The translations under genes and the position numbers were made by a program. Below are positions 44,239 to 53,340 of a DNA stretch of 64,000 bases, one piece after another. Origin of the DNA: Pseudomonas sp. GGS8 (lineage in GTDB: Bacteria > Pseudomonadota > Gammaproteobacteria > Pseudomonadales > Pseudomonadaceae). The notes below the pieces were generated by a model. The model saw only the letters and a program-made list of their open reading frames with translations. It did no database searches and was not told the origin of the DNA. How positions within the stretch are numbered: position 1 is the stretch's first letter; each line of letters opens with the position of its first letter. The stretch is taken from NCBI RefSeq assembly GCF_024168645.1, contig NZ_JALJWF010000001.1, positions 5,335,501 through 5,399,500 of the forward strand. The letters run 5' to 3'.

Positions 44239-47200
44239 ATGAATTTCTCCCAATTCTTCATTTCACGGCCGATCTTCGCAGCGGTATTGTCGCTGCTGAT
44301 CCTGATCGCCGGCGCCATCTCGCTGTTCCAGTTGCCGATCAGCGAATACCCGGAAGTGGTGCCACCGACCGTGGTGGTCCGTGCCAACTTCCCGGGCGCC
44401 AACCCTAAAGTTATCGGTGAAACCGTGGCCGCTCCGCTGGAGCAAGCCATCACCGGCGTCGAGAACATGCTGTACATGTCCTCGCAGTCCACCGCAGACG
44501 GCAAAATCACCCTGACCATCACCTTCGCTCTGGGCACCGACCTGGACAACGCGCAGGTGCAGGTGCAGAACCGCGTGACCCGGTCCGAACCGAAACTTCC
44601 CGAGGAAGTGACGCGCATCGGTATCACCGTCGACAAGGCATCGCCCGACCTGACCATGGTTGTGCACTTGACTTCGCCGGACAAACGCTACGACATGCTC
44701 TACCTGTCCAACTACGCCCTGCTCAACATCAAGGATGAGCTGGCGCGTCTGGGCGGTGTCGGTGATGTGCAGCTGTTCGGTATGGGCGATTACTCGTTAC
44801 GGGTGTGGCTCGATCCGAACAAAACCGCTTCGCGCAACCTGACCGCCACCGATGTGGTCACCGCGATTCGTGAACAGAACCGTCAGGTAGCGGCCGGTGC
44901 CCTGGGCGCTCCACCCGCTCCGAATGCCACGGCGTTCCAATTGTCGGTCAACACCCAGGGTCGTCTGGTGTCCGAGGAAGAGTTCGAGAACATCATCATT
45001 CGCTCTGGCGAAAATGGTGAAATCACTCGCCTCAAAGACATTGCTCGCGTAGAGCTTGGCTCCAGCCAGTACGCCCTGCGTTCCTTGCTGAACAACCAGC
45101 CGGCGGTGGCGATCCCGATCTTCCAGCGCCCAGGCTCCAACGCGATCCAGATCTCCAACGACGTTCGGGCGAAAATGGCCGAGCTGAAGAAGAACTTCCC
45201 GGAAGGCATGGACTTCAGCATCGTCTATGACCCGACGATCTTCGTGCGCGGCTCCATCGAGGCGGTGGTTCACACCCTCTTCGAAGCGCTGATCCTGGTT
45301 GTGCTGGTGGTGATCCTGTTCCTGCAAACCTGGCGCGCTTCGATCATCCCGTTGGTGGCGGTGCCGGTTTCGCTGATCGGTACGTTTGCCGTGATGCACC
45401 TGTTCGGCTTCTCGTTGAACGCCCTGTCGCTGTTCGGACTGGTACTGGCCATCGGTATCGTGGTCGACGATGCGATCGTGGTGGTGGAGAACGTCGAGCG
45501 AAACATCGGGCTCGGACTCACTCCGGTAGAAGCCACCAAGCGTGCGATGCGTGAAGTGACCGGCCCGATCATCGCGACGGCGCTAGTGCTGTGCGCGGTG
45601 TTTATCCCGGCTGCGTTCATTTCCGGCTTGACCGGTCAGTTCTACAAGCAGTTCGCCCTGACCATCGCGATCTCGACCGTGATCTCGGCCTTCAACTCGC
45701 TGACCTTGTCGCCGGCGCTGGCCGCCGTATTGCTCAAAAGTCATGACGCACCGAAGGACCGTTTCTCCAAGGTGCTGGACAAGATCTTCGGTGGCTGGTT
45801 GTTCCGTCCGTTCAACCGTTTCTTTGACAAGGCCAGCCACGGCTATGTCGGCACCGTGGGCCGGGTTATCCGCAGCAGCGGTATCGCCCTGCTGCTCTAC
45901 GCAGGCTTGATGGTGCTGACCTTCTTCGGTTTCTCCAACACGCCGACCGGTTTCGTCCCCGGCCAGGACAAGCAATACTTGGTGGCCTTCGCGCAACTGC
46001 CGGATGCCGCGAGCCTGGACCGTACCGAAGACGTGATCAAGCGCATGTCCGACCTGGCCCTGAAACAGCCTGGCGTGGAAAGCGCGGTGGCCTTCCCCGG
46101 CCTGTCGATCAACGGTTTCACCAACAGCCCTAACGCCGGCATCGTGTTCGTCACCCTGAAACCGTTCGACGAGCGTAAGGACCCGAGCATGTCCGCCGGT
46201 GCGATTGCCGGGGCGTTGAACGGCCAGTACGCTGGGATTCAGGAAGCCTATATGGCGATCTTCCCGCCGCCGCCGGTACAAGGCCTGGGGACCATTGGTG
46301 GTTTCCGCCTGCAGATCGAAGACCGGGGCAACCTGGGCTATGACGAGCTGTACAAAGAAACCATGAACGTCATCGCCAAAAGCCGCAGCGTGCCGGAACT
46401 GGCCGGTCTGTTCACCAGCTACACAGTGAACGTGCCGCAGGTCGATGCCGCCATCGACCGGGAAAAAGCCAAGACCCACGGCGTGGCTGTCAGCGACATC
46501 TTCGACACCCTGCAGATCTACCTGGGTTCGCTGTATGCCAACGACTTCAACCGCTTCGGTCGCACCTACCAGGTCAACGTTCAGGCTGAGCAACAGTTCC
46601 GCCTCGAGTCGGACCAGATCGGTCAGCTGAAAGTGCGTAACAACCGTGGCGAGATGATCCCGCTGGCGACCTTCATCAAGGTCAGCGACACCTCCGGGCC
46701 AGACCGCGTAATGCACTACAACGGCTTCATCACCGCCGAAATCAACGGTGCGGCAGCCCCCGGCTACAGTTCCGGCCAGGCCCAGAAAGCCATCGAGAAA
46801 CTGCTCAAGGATGAACTTCCGAATGGCATGACCTACGAGTGGACCGACCTGACCTACCAGCAAATTCTGTCCGGCAACACCGCGCTGTTCGTGTTCCCGC
46901 TCTGCGTACTGCTGGCGTTCCTGGTGCTGGCGGCTCAATACGAAAGCTGGAGCCTTCCACTGGCGGTGATCCTGATCGTACCGATGACCCTGCTGTCGGC
47001 CATTACCGGGGTGATTGCCTCGGGCGGCGACAACAACATCTTTACCCAGATCGGCTTGATCGTACTGGTGGGACTTGCGTGTAAGAACGCGATTCTGATC
47101 GTCGAGTTTGCCAAGGATAAACAGCAAGAAGGTCTCGGCCCGCTGGCAGCGGTTCTGGAAGCCTGCCGTCTGCGTCTGCGGCCGATCCTGATGACCTCCT

Positions 47201-47418
47201 TCGCGTTCATCATGGGTGTTGTGCCACTGGTCTTCTCCAGCGGCGCCGGTGCCGAAATGCGTCATGCCATGGGTGTGGCGGTGTTCTCCGGGATGCTCGG
47301 GGTGACCTTCTTCGGTCTGTTGCTGACACCGGTGTTCTACGTACTGATTCGCAACTTTGTGGAGCGCGGCGAGCAACGCAAAGCGGCCAAGGCGCTGAAA
47401 TTGGAGGCGCAACAATGA
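44239..47418 (+). CDS. mexF: RND inner-membrane pump MexF
   Basis: A 1059-residue RND permease. TM1 starts at residue 10 (FISRPIFAAVLSLLILIAG). The proton relay motif GIVVDDAIVVVENVERN is in TM4, and the second-half repeat has NAILIVEFAKDKQQEG. The fit to the MexF subgroup is close throughout, and the length is normal. It is 15 bp after mexE and overlaps oprN by four bases, so all three are one transcript. Confidence 0.95.
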   Translation: MNFSQFFISRPIFAAVLSLLILIAGAISLFQLPISEYPEVVPPTVVVRANFPGANPKVIGETVAAPLEQAITGVENMLYMSSQSTADGKITLTITFALGTDLDNAQVQVQNRVTRSEPKLPEEVTRIGITVDKASPDLTMVVHLTSPDKRYDMLYLSNYALLNIKDELARLGGVGDVQLFGMGDYSLRVWLDPNKTASRNLTATDVVTAIREQNRQVAAGALGAPPAPNATAFQLSVNTQGRLVSEEEFENIIIRSGENGEITRLKDIARVELGSSQYALRSLLNNQPAVAIPIFQRPGSNAIQISNDVRAKMAELKKNFPEGMDFSIVYDPTIFVRGSIEAVVHTLFEALILVVLVVILFLQTWRASIIPLVAVPVSLIGTFAVMHLFGFSLNALSLFGLVLAIGIVVDDAIVVVENVERNIGLGLTPVEATKRAMREVTGPIIATALVLCAVFIPAAFISGLTGQFYKQFALTIAISTVISAFNSLTLSPALAAVLLKSHDAPKDRFSKVLDKIFGGWLFRPFNRFFDKASHGYVGTVGRVIRSSGIALLLYAGLMVLTFFGFSNTPTGFVPGQDKQYLVAFAQLPDAASLDRTEDVIKRMSDLALKQPGVESAVAFPGLSINGFTNSPNAGIVFVTLKPFDERKDPSMSAGAIAGALNGQYAGIQEAYMAIFPPPPVQGLGTIGGFRLQIEDRGNLGYDELYKETMNVIAKSRSVPELAGLFTSYTVNVPQVDAAIDREKAKTHGVAVSDIFDTLQIYLGSLYANDFNRFGRTYQVNVQAEQQFRLESDQIGQLKVRNNRGEMIPLATFIKVSDTSGPDRVMHYNGFITAEINGAAAPGYSSGQAQKAIEKLLKDELPNGMTYEWTDLTYQQILSGNTALFVFPLCVLLAFLVLAAQYESWSLPLAVILIVPMTLLSAITGVIASGGDNNIFTQIGLIVLVGLACKNAILIVEFAKDKQQEGLGPLAAVLEACRLRLRPILMTSFAFIMGVVPLVFSSGAGAEMRHAMGVAVFSGMLGVTFFGLLLTPVFYVLIRNFVERGEQRKAAKALKLEAQQ

Positions 47419-48836
47419 GCCTGAAAGCCTTCCTGCCGAGCCTGCTGGTACTGGCGCTGAGCGCCTGTGCCGTCGGCCCGGACTACAAAACCCCAGCCAC
47501 CGAGGCGGCCAACATCACGGCCGCCACCGATGGCAGCGCCGGTCAGAAGAACTTTGACCGCGCCCGTTTCGAAGGCATCTGGTGGCAGCAATTCGACGAT
47601 CCGACCCTCAACCAGTTGGTGAAGCAATCCTTGCAGGGCAACCGTGATTTGCGCGTGGCCTTCGCCCGCTGGAAAGCGGCCCGGGCGATTCGCGATGACG
47701 CCAGCAATGACGCCATGCCAACCATCACCAGCCGCGCGAGCAGCGACCTGGCCAAGGGGCAGATTCCCGGCCAGACCACTAAACGGGTCAACAGCGAACG
47801 CTATGACCTGGGTCTGGACATGGCCTGGGAACTGGACTTGTTCGGTCGCATCCAGCGCAACCTAGAATCCAGCGACGCGGAACAGCAGGCGGTCGAAGCC
47901 GATCTTTACCAACTGCAAGTCACCATGATTGCCGAACTGGTGGACGCCTATGGCCAACTGCGCGGCGCGCAACTGCGGGAAAAGATCGCCCTGGCCAACC
48001 TGAACAACCAGCAGGAGTCACGCAAGATCACCGAAAGCCTGCGTGATGCCGGTGTCGGCGATCAGCTGGACGTGGTGCGCGCCGATGCGCGCCTGGCGTC
48101 TGTCGAAGCCAGCGTGCCACAACTGCAAGCCGAACAGGTTCGTCAGCGCAACCGCATCGCCACCCTGCTGGGTGAACGTCCAGACAAGCTGACCGTCGAC
48201 CTCAGTCCAAAAGACTTGCCTGCGATCGCCAAGGCCCTGCCTATTGGTGATCCGGGTGAACTGCTGCAACGGCGTCCGGACATCCGCAGCGCCGAACGCA
48301 AATTGGCAGCCGCCACCGCCCGCATCGGCGTGGCCAAGGCTGATTTGTTCCCTCGGGTGAGCCTCAGCGGCTTCCTCGGCTGGACTGCCGGGCGCGGTTC
48401 GCAGATCGGCTCGTCGGCGGCCAATGCCTGGGCACTGGGCCCGAGCATTACCTGGGCGGCGTTCGACCTGGGCAGCGTTCGGGCCCGTTTGCGCGGCGCC
48501 GATGCAGAAGCCGAAGGCGCGTTGGCAACCTATGAGCAGCACGTATTGCTGGCACTGGAAGAATCGGAAAACGCCTTCAGCGATTACGGCAAACGTCAGC
48601 AGCGCCTGATCTCGCTGATCCGCCAAAGCGAATCAAGCCGCGCCGCTGCGGACCTCGCCGAAATTCGCTACCGCGAAGGCACTGTGGACTTCCTCGTGCT
48701 GCTCGATGCTCAGCGTGAACGTCTGGCCGCCGAAGACACCCAGGCCCAGGCCGAAGTCGATTTGTATCGCGGCATTGTCGCGATCTACAAAGCCCTCGGC
48801 GGCGGCTGGCAGCCAGAGACTGTCGCCAGTAAGTAA
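47415..48836 (+). CDS. oprN: Outer-membrane efflux lipoprotein OprN
   Basis: A 473-residue NodT/OprM channel. The lipobox is LALSACAVGPDY. OEP repeats follow, with LQRRPDIRSAERKLAAATAR in the second half and the usual end YREGTVDFLVLLDAQRERLA then YKALGGGW. Its ATG overlaps the mexF TGA as ATGA. A strong terminator 48 bp later closes the operon. Confidence 0.94.
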   Translation: MSLKAFLPSLLVLALSACAVGPDYKTPATEAANITAATDGSAGQKNFDRARFEGIWWQQFDDPTLNQLVKQSLQGNRDLRVAFARWKAARAIRDDASNDAMPTITSRASSDLAKGQIPGQTTKRVNSERYDLGLDMAWELDLFGRIQRNLESSDAEQQAVEADLYQLQVTMIAELVDAYGQLRGAQLREKIALANLNNQQESRKITESLRDAGVGDQLDVVRADARLASVEASVPQLQAEQVRQRNRIATLLGERPDKLTVDLSPKDLPAIAKALPIGDPGELLQRRPDIRSAERKLAAATARIGVAKADLFPRVSLSGFLGWTAGRGSQIGSSAANAWALGPSITWAAFDLGSVRARLRGADAEAEGALATYEQHVLLALEESENAFSDYGKRQQRLISLIRQSESSRAAADLAEIRYREGTVDFLVLLDAQRERLAAEDTQAQAEVDLYRGIVAIYKALGGGWQPETVASK

Positions 48837-48883
48837 TGCATTAAAGAGCCCCTTTGGTTGGCCGCAACCCAACCAAATTTTTT

Positions 48884-48918
48884 GCCCCGCGCCTCATTCG
48901 GTCGCGGGGCTTTTTTTT
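48884..48918 (+). terminator. Rho-independent terminator of mexEF-oprN
   Basis: A GC-rich stem (GCCCCGCG and CGCGGGGC) with an 11-base loop runs into eight T residues. A textbook terminator. Confidence 0.93.
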
Positions 48919-48926
48919 GTCGGTCA

Positions 48927-49004
48927 GTAGGAGCGAGGCTTGCCCGCGAAGAACGGTGACGCGTAATACCTGAAGAACCGCAGTGCACTCTTCGCGGGCA
49001 AGCC
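48927..49004. repeat. REP pair interrupted by the IS element
   Basis: GTAGGAGCGAGGCTTGCCCG at 48927-48951 faces an inverse unit that starts CTTCGCGGGCAAGCC at 48990-49004 and continues as GCCTCGCTCCTAC only after the IS, at 50250. GCC is present on both sides. The uninterrupted form is seen at 42678-42754. Confidence 0.88.
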
Positions 49005-49075
49005 TGAACTGGCCTAATGATTTTGGACACTTCAATCGGGCGCTATGATGGCGCCCAAATCTGAGGTGTTTGGAT

Positions 49076-49378
49076 ATGCGTAAATCTTATTCCAGTGAAT
49101 TCAAGCTCAAGGCCGCCAGCATGGTGCTGGACGAGGGCCAGTCAGTTCCCGAAGTCTGTGCCAGTCTGGATATTGGCCCTACCGCCTTGCGCCGTTGGGT
49201 CGACCAGGTTCGCAAAGAGCGCTTGGGTTCGACCCCGGAGGGGGCTAAGGCAATTACCGCCGATCAGCGAGAGATTCAGCAGCTCAAAGCGTTGCTCAGG
49301 CAAAAAGACCTGGACATTGAAATCCTAAAAAAGGCCAGTGCTCTCCTGCTTTTGGACTCCAAAGATCATTCTCGTTGA
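49076..49378 (+). CDS. IS3-family transposase OrfA
   Basis: A 100-residue DNA-binding subunit. The HTH_Tnp_1 domain is YSSEFKLKAASMVLDEGQSV with DIGPTALRRWV, and a leucine-zipper-like helix follows (IQQLKALLRQKDLDIEIL). The ATG at 49076 has GAGG nine bases upstream. The heptamer A AAA AAG at 49327-49333 lies in this frame and would move some ribosomes by -1 into the OrfB frame, with no stop between, giving the OrfAB transposase. Confidence 0.92.
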   Translation: MRKSYSSEFKLKAASMVLDEGQSVPEVCASLDIGPTALRRWVDQVRKERLGSTPEGAKAITADQREIQQLKALLRQKDLDIEILKKASALLLLDSKDHSR

Positions 49379-50211
49379 TCAATGAGCTGGACGAGCAGTA
49401 CGGCGTTAACAATTGCTGTCGGGCGTTTGGAGTCAACCGCAGCAGCTTTTACGCCTGGCGTCAGCGCCAAGGCAAGGTGAAGCCTGAGCGGGAGAAACTC
49501 AAAGCCGTGCTGGTCGAGCATCACAAGGAGTCCAGAGCGTCCGCAGGCTCTCGCACCCTTTCCAAGGAGCTGCAAGCCAAGGGGCATCGTGTCGGGCGAC
49601 ATATGGCTCGCAGTTTGATGCGTGAAGCCGGGGTTGCCAGTCATCAGCGGCGGCGGCACAAGTACAAATCTTCCGGCGTGGAAGCGCTGGTGGCGCCGCA
49701 TGTACTCAAGCGCAAGTTTGATGTCACGGCGATCAACCAGGTGTGGTGTGGCGATGTGACGTACATCAAGGTTGGCAAGCGCTGGATGTATTTCGCGGTG
49801 GTGCTGGATCTGTTTGCTCGCCGGATCGTGGGGTGGTCGTTTTCAATGATTTCCGATGCCACGTTGACCTGCGAAGCGTTGCGGATGGCGGTCCAATTGC
49901 GAGGCCGTCCAAAAGAGGTGCTGTTTCACTCTGATCAAGGCTGCCAATACACCAGCCACAAATTCAGGAATGAGATGCGCAAGCATGGACTCCTGCACAG
50001 CATGAGTCGTAAAGGTGAGTGCTGGGACAATGCCCCGATGGAGCGTTTCTTTGGGAGCCTGAAGTCAGAGTGGGTGCCAGAAGATGGCTACAGCTCGGAG
50101 CATGAAGCCCGCGTGGATGTGCAGCGTTATGTGATGCGATACAACAACGTCAGGCTCCATAGCTACAACGATTACCGGTCGCCGGTAGCTATGGAGAAAC
50201 TGGCGGCGTGA
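49375..50211 (+). CDS. IS3-family transposase OrfB (DDE integrase domain)
   Basis: The 278-residue catalytic part of the transposase. An HTH_21 region is near the N-terminus, and the DDE triad is in WCGDVTYIKV, FHSDQGCQYTS and DNAPMERFFGSLKSEW. The nominal start is a TTG overlapping the OrfA stop. Expression is more likely as an OrfAB fusion by the upstream -1 frameshift, since the frame is open from 49333. No disabling mutation is visible. Confidence 0.92.
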   Translation: MINELDEQYGVNNCCRAFGVNRSSFYAWRQRQGKVKPEREKLKAVLVEHHKESRASAGSRTLSKELQAKGHRVGRHMARSLMREAGVASHQRRRHKYKSSGVEALVAPHVLKRKFDVTAINQVWCGDVTYIKVGKRWMYFAVVLDLFARRIVGWSFSMISDATLTCEALRMAVQLRGRPKEVLFHSDQGCQYTSHKFRNEMRKHGLLHSMSRKGECWDNAPMERFFGSLKSEWVPEDGYSSEHEARVDVQRYVMRYNNVRLHSYNDYRSPVAMEKLAA

Positions 50212-50267
50212 AAACCTTAACTGGTGTCCAGAATTACTTGACCAGTTCAGCCTCGCTCCTACAGGGG

Positions 50268-51239
50268 TTAGTGAGTGGCCTCGCTATCCCGGCGCTCTTC
50301 AACAGTCACCGTGGCCGTGGTCCCCGCACGCAGGCGGTTTTTGGCGATATAGTCGGCGTCGATCTGAATCCGCACCGGCACTCGTTGCGCCAGTTTGACC
50401 CAGGTGTAGCTGGGGTTGATGTTGGCCAGCAGGCGACTGCCGGGGGAGTTCTCACGGTCGGCGATAGCAAAGGCGATGCTTTGCACGGTGCCGCCGAAGG
50501 TCTCGCCGCTCATCAACTCGATCCTGACCCGATCACCCTCCTCGATTCGCGGCAGCTTGGTTTCTTCGAAGTAGCCACTAACATAAAACGATTGACTGTC
50601 AACCAACGCCAACAGCGCACTGCCACCACTAGCGAAGTCACCCTCGCGGGTCAGCAGATTCGTCACATAGCCACTGACCGGCGCCACCACCTGGGTTCGT
50701 TGCAAATCCAGCTCGGCCTGGGTCAAGGCGGCAATAGCCAGCTGCACATTGGCTTGCGCCAAGCCAAGGTTGGCCTGGTTTCTCAACAGGTCCGCCTGAG
50801 CTACCGCCACTTCGGTACTGGACTTTTCCCACTCTTCGCCGGAGATCGCGAAACGCTGCTTGAGCGTCCTTCGCCTGTGCTCTTCGCTCTGGCGTTGTTT
50901 GAGTAAGGCCTCACTGGAAATGATTGATGCCTGCGATTGGCCCTCAGTGGCTTTCGCCACTTCGACTGAGCGCTTCGCGTGTTCGACCGCCAGTGCGTAG
51001 CGCGCCGGGTCGATTTCCAGCAGCAACTGGCCCTTCTGCACATGCTGGTTGTCCTGCACCTGCAAGCTAATGATGCGTCCCGATACCTCGGCTGATAGCG
51101 TCACCACATCGGCACGCACTCGCGCATCACGAGTCCAGGGTGATCGAGTGTAATGATCCCAAGCAAACCAACCGAGCAGCACCGCCAACCCGACTACGGC
51201 CAAAGTCACCAGTTGTGCAACGGTTTTCTTCAGACTCAT
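50268..51239 (-). CDS. HlyD-family adaptor (EmrA/AaeA-like), orphan
   Basis: A 323-residue membrane-fusion protein. One N-terminal anchor (LVTLAVVGLAVLLGWFAWDH) is followed by the EmrA/AaeA-type motif RDARVRADVVTLSAEVSGRI, a Gln/Ala-rich hairpin and VVAPVSGYVTNLLTREGDF. The ATG at 51239 is preferred over a longer frame to 51347 that covers the promoter. Relatives usually lie beside a FUSC-type or MFS permease and a DUF1656 protein; neither is present here. The downstream side ends 18 bp before the IS end, so a partner may have been lost there or may be encoded elsewhere. Confidence 0.85.
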   Translation of the reverse strand: MSLKKTVAQLVTLAVVGLAVLLGWFAWDHYTRSPWTRDARVRADVVTLSAEVSGRIISLQVQDNQHVQKGQLLLEIDPARYALAVEHAKRSVEVAKATEGQSQASIISSEALLKQRQSEEHRRRTLKQRFAISGEEWEKSSTEVAVAQADLLRNQANLGLAQANVQLAIAALTQAELDLQRTQVVAPVSGYVTNLLTREGDFASGGSALLALVDSQSFYVSGYFEETKLPRIEEGDRVRIELMSGETFGGTVQSIAFAIADRENSPGSRLLANINPSYTWVKLAQRVPVRIQIDADYIAKNRLRAGTTATVTVEERRDSEATH

Positions 51240-51424
51240 GAGATACCCATCACCAAAATCACCACCGCACACACGCAAGCGTAGACGGTCATTTTCACTG
51301 AGATTTGAGATCACAGCCAAAAGCAGACAATCAGACTGCTTTTTCAATGCTGCCTCAGACTGAGGCTCGATAAACTCGATATAGGGTGTACCATCAGACT
51401 CTGTCCATCAGATATTAGTCAGTC

Positions 51425-51859
51425 ATGTCCACGCTAAGCGAAGAGAGCCGCCAGATCGTAGCTTCTCTGGCGCACCGTGTTGGCCCCGACGCTGACATTG
51501 CAAGGGTCGCCCAGGCGATCGTTTCAACCTTGCAGGATATGGACGCAGCCCTCACGCCCATCATTGGCCAGCAAGGGGTTGCCGCGCTTTACCGCCGCAG
51601 CCTCCAGCGGTGCGCTTGCGCTCATCCGCGCCTGGCCGGCACCTATGACCGCGTGCAGGCCGCGCTGGATCTGGCTGCCCTCAAATCCGTACTCGTCGAA
51701 CAAAGCGAAGCCGATGCGTTGTTTTTCGGTGAAGTGATGCTGATCACCTTCTACGAGCTGCTGACCACGCTGATCGGGCCCTCGCTCACCGCACGGTTGC
51801 TTCGTGACGTGTGGGAACCTTCTTTGAGCGACACCCCATCGCAGGAAAATTCGCCATGA
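51425..51859 (+). CDS. Small helical protein coupled to KaiC-like ATPase
   Basis: A 144-residue protein not recognised by me. It is predicted all-helical, with no signal peptide, membrane segment or catalytic motif. Features include SLAHRVGPDADIARVAQAIV and a late hydrophobic helix LITFYELLTTLIGPSLT. It has none of the KaiB thioredoxin-like features. Its TGA overlaps the ATG of the KaiC-like gene (ATGA), so the two are made together, and it may bind that ATPase. The frame is long and uninterrupted with normal codon use. Confidence 0.7.
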   Translation: MSTLSEESRQIVASLAHRVGPDADIARVAQAIVSTLQDMDAALTPIIGQQGVAALYRRSLQRCACAHPRLAGTYDRVQAALDLAALKSVLVEQSEADALFFGEVMLITFYELLTTLIGPSLTARLLRDVWEPSLSDTPSQENSP

Positions 51860-53331
51860 GCACCAAAGTGACTATCAACCGCTTGGCCACCGGCGTGCCA
51901 GGATTGGACGAGGTGCTGGGCGGAGGTTTGCCGGAGTTTTCGTTCAACTTGATCGCCGGCCCTCCCGGCTGCGGCAAGACCACCCTGGCTCACCAGATGA
52001 TGTTTGCCCTGGCGACGCCCGAACGTCCGGCGCTGTTCTTTACGGTGCTTGGCGAGCCGCCGTTGAAGATGCTGCGTTATCAACAGCAATTCGATTTTTT
52101 CGACAATGAAGCGATCAACCATTCGATTCGCTATATCAACCTGGCTAACGACACCCTCGCCGGGAATCTGGACGAAGTGCTGCGGCGCATCGTCAGCGAG
52201 GTGGAGGCGCACTCTCCGTCACTGGTGTTCGTCGACTCGTTCCGTTCGGTGGTGCTGGCCAGCCAAACCGAGGACAACCCCAACAACAACCTGCCGCAGT
52301 TCGTTCAGCAACTGGGCATGTTGATGACCACCTGGCAGGCGACGACCTTCCTGATCGGCGAATATTTCACCGAAACCGACACCAACCCGATTTTCACCGT
52401 GGCCGATGGCCTGATTTGGTTGCGTCAAAGCGTTCAGCGCAATTCCATGGTGCGCAAGATGGAAATCATGAAGATGCGCGGCCAACCGACACTGCCGGGG
52501 CTGCATACCTTCCGCATCGCGACGTCGGGGATCAAGGTCTTTGCGCCAGCGGCACCCAACCCGGTTGAAGCGCCGTTGGAGTTCCCTATCAAGCGCCTGA
52601 AGATGGGCGTGCCGCAGCTTGACGAGATGCTCGGCGGCGGTCTGCCCCGTGGTTACTCCTTGCTGGTAGCCGGGCCGTCGGGCTCGGGCAAAAGCATTCT
52701 GGCCTCGACATTTCTCGCTGAAGGCGCACGCAATGGCGAAACCGGCGTGATCGCGGTGTTCGAACAACGGCCCAATCACTCGCAAAACACCACCCTCGCG
52801 GATCTGATCCAGAACGGGCAGATCGGTCTGGTGGACAGCCGAGCCCCGGACCTCTCCATCGACGAGATCGTGCAGTTGCTGTTGAGCGAGATCACCCGGC
52901 TGAAAGCCACCCGCGTTGTTATCGATTCGCTGTCGGGCTTCGAACTTGCGCTGGCGCCGACCTTCCGCGAGGACTTTCGCGAGTCGCTGTCACGCATGGT
53001 CACCGCGCTGACCGGCGCCGGGGTCAGTGTGTTGATGACCTCCGAGCTGGAAGACCGCTACACCGATCTGCGGTTCAGTCCATACGGCACCGCCTTTCTC
53101 ACCGATGCGATCATCGTTCAGCGCTATATTGAAGTAGAGAGCCGCTTGTTGCGGATCATGGCCGTGGTCAAGGTGCGCGCCAGCGCCCACTCAGATCAGT
53201 TGCGCCAGTACTGCATCGACGATAACGGCCTCCAGATCGGCGAAATGCTGCCGGATCAGGAGGGGCTGCTCGGTGGTCGACCGACAAAACAGAGTTCAGG
53301 AGCGTTACGTACAGGGGATAAAAATGTTTGA
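51856..53331 (+). CDS. KaiC-like double RecA-domain ATPase
   Basis: A 491-residue cytosolic ATPase with two KaiC domains. Domain one has Walker A GPPGCGKTT near residue 37 and domain two has GPSGSGKS near residue 275; both are preceded by a GVPGLDEVLGGGLP-type motif. The C-terminal phosphorylation Ser-Thr pair of cyanobacterial KaiC is not evident. The ATG at 51856 has AGGA nine bases upstream. The next gene is a histidine kinase, nine bases on. No kaiA or kaiB is present, so this is a signalling KaiC homologue rather than a clock. Confidence 0.88.
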   Translation: MSTKVTINRLATGVPGLDEVLGGGLPEFSFNLIAGPPGCGKTTLAHQMMFALATPERPALFFTVLGEPPLKMLRYQQQFDFFDNEAINHSIRYINLANDTLAGNLDEVLRRIVSEVEAHSPSLVFVDSFRSVVLASQTEDNPNNNLPQFVQQLGMLMTTWQATTFLIGEYFTETDTNPIFTVADGLIWLRQSVQRNSMVRKMEIMKMRGQPTLPGLHTFRIATSGIKVFAPAAPNPVEAPLEFPIKRLKMGVPQLDEMLGGGLPRGYSLLVAGPSGSGKSILASTFLAEGARNGETGVIAVFEQRPNHSQNTTLADLIQNGQIGLVDSRAPDLSIDEIVQLLLSEITRLKATRVVIDSLSGFELALAPTFREDFRESLSRMVTALTGAGVSVLMTSELEDRYTDLRFSPYGTAFLTDAIIVQRYIEVESRLLRIMAVVKVRASAHSDQLRQYCIDDNGLQIGEMLPDQEGLLGGRPTKQSSGALRTGDKNV

Positions 53332-53340
53332 GCCCGACTC

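Larger units (their letters stand above)
49005..50249 (+). mobile_element. IS3-family insertion sequence, complete, 1245 bp
   Basis: The ends are imperfect inverted repeats of about 26 bp: the left starts TGAACTGGCC and reaches TGGACAC, and the right is its counterpart ending CCAGTTCA, with about 21 of 26 positions matching. A 3-bp target duplication GCC flanks it (49002-49004 and 50250-50252). It encodes OrfA and OrfB in overlapping frames joined by an A AAA AAG slippery site, the IS3-family layout; the OrfA type suggests the IS51 group. Intact ends and frames suggest a recent and potentially active insertion. Confidence 0.93.

Noticed and set aside
45583..47415. 610-codon minus-strand frame opposite mexF
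   Set aside because: It lies wholly within mexF, has His/Gln/Arg-rich composition typical of antisense frames, and has no motif.
51425..51859. KaiB
   Set aside because: The protein is helical and lacks the thioredoxin-like beta strands and the usual KaiB N-terminus, despite being next to a KaiC homologue.
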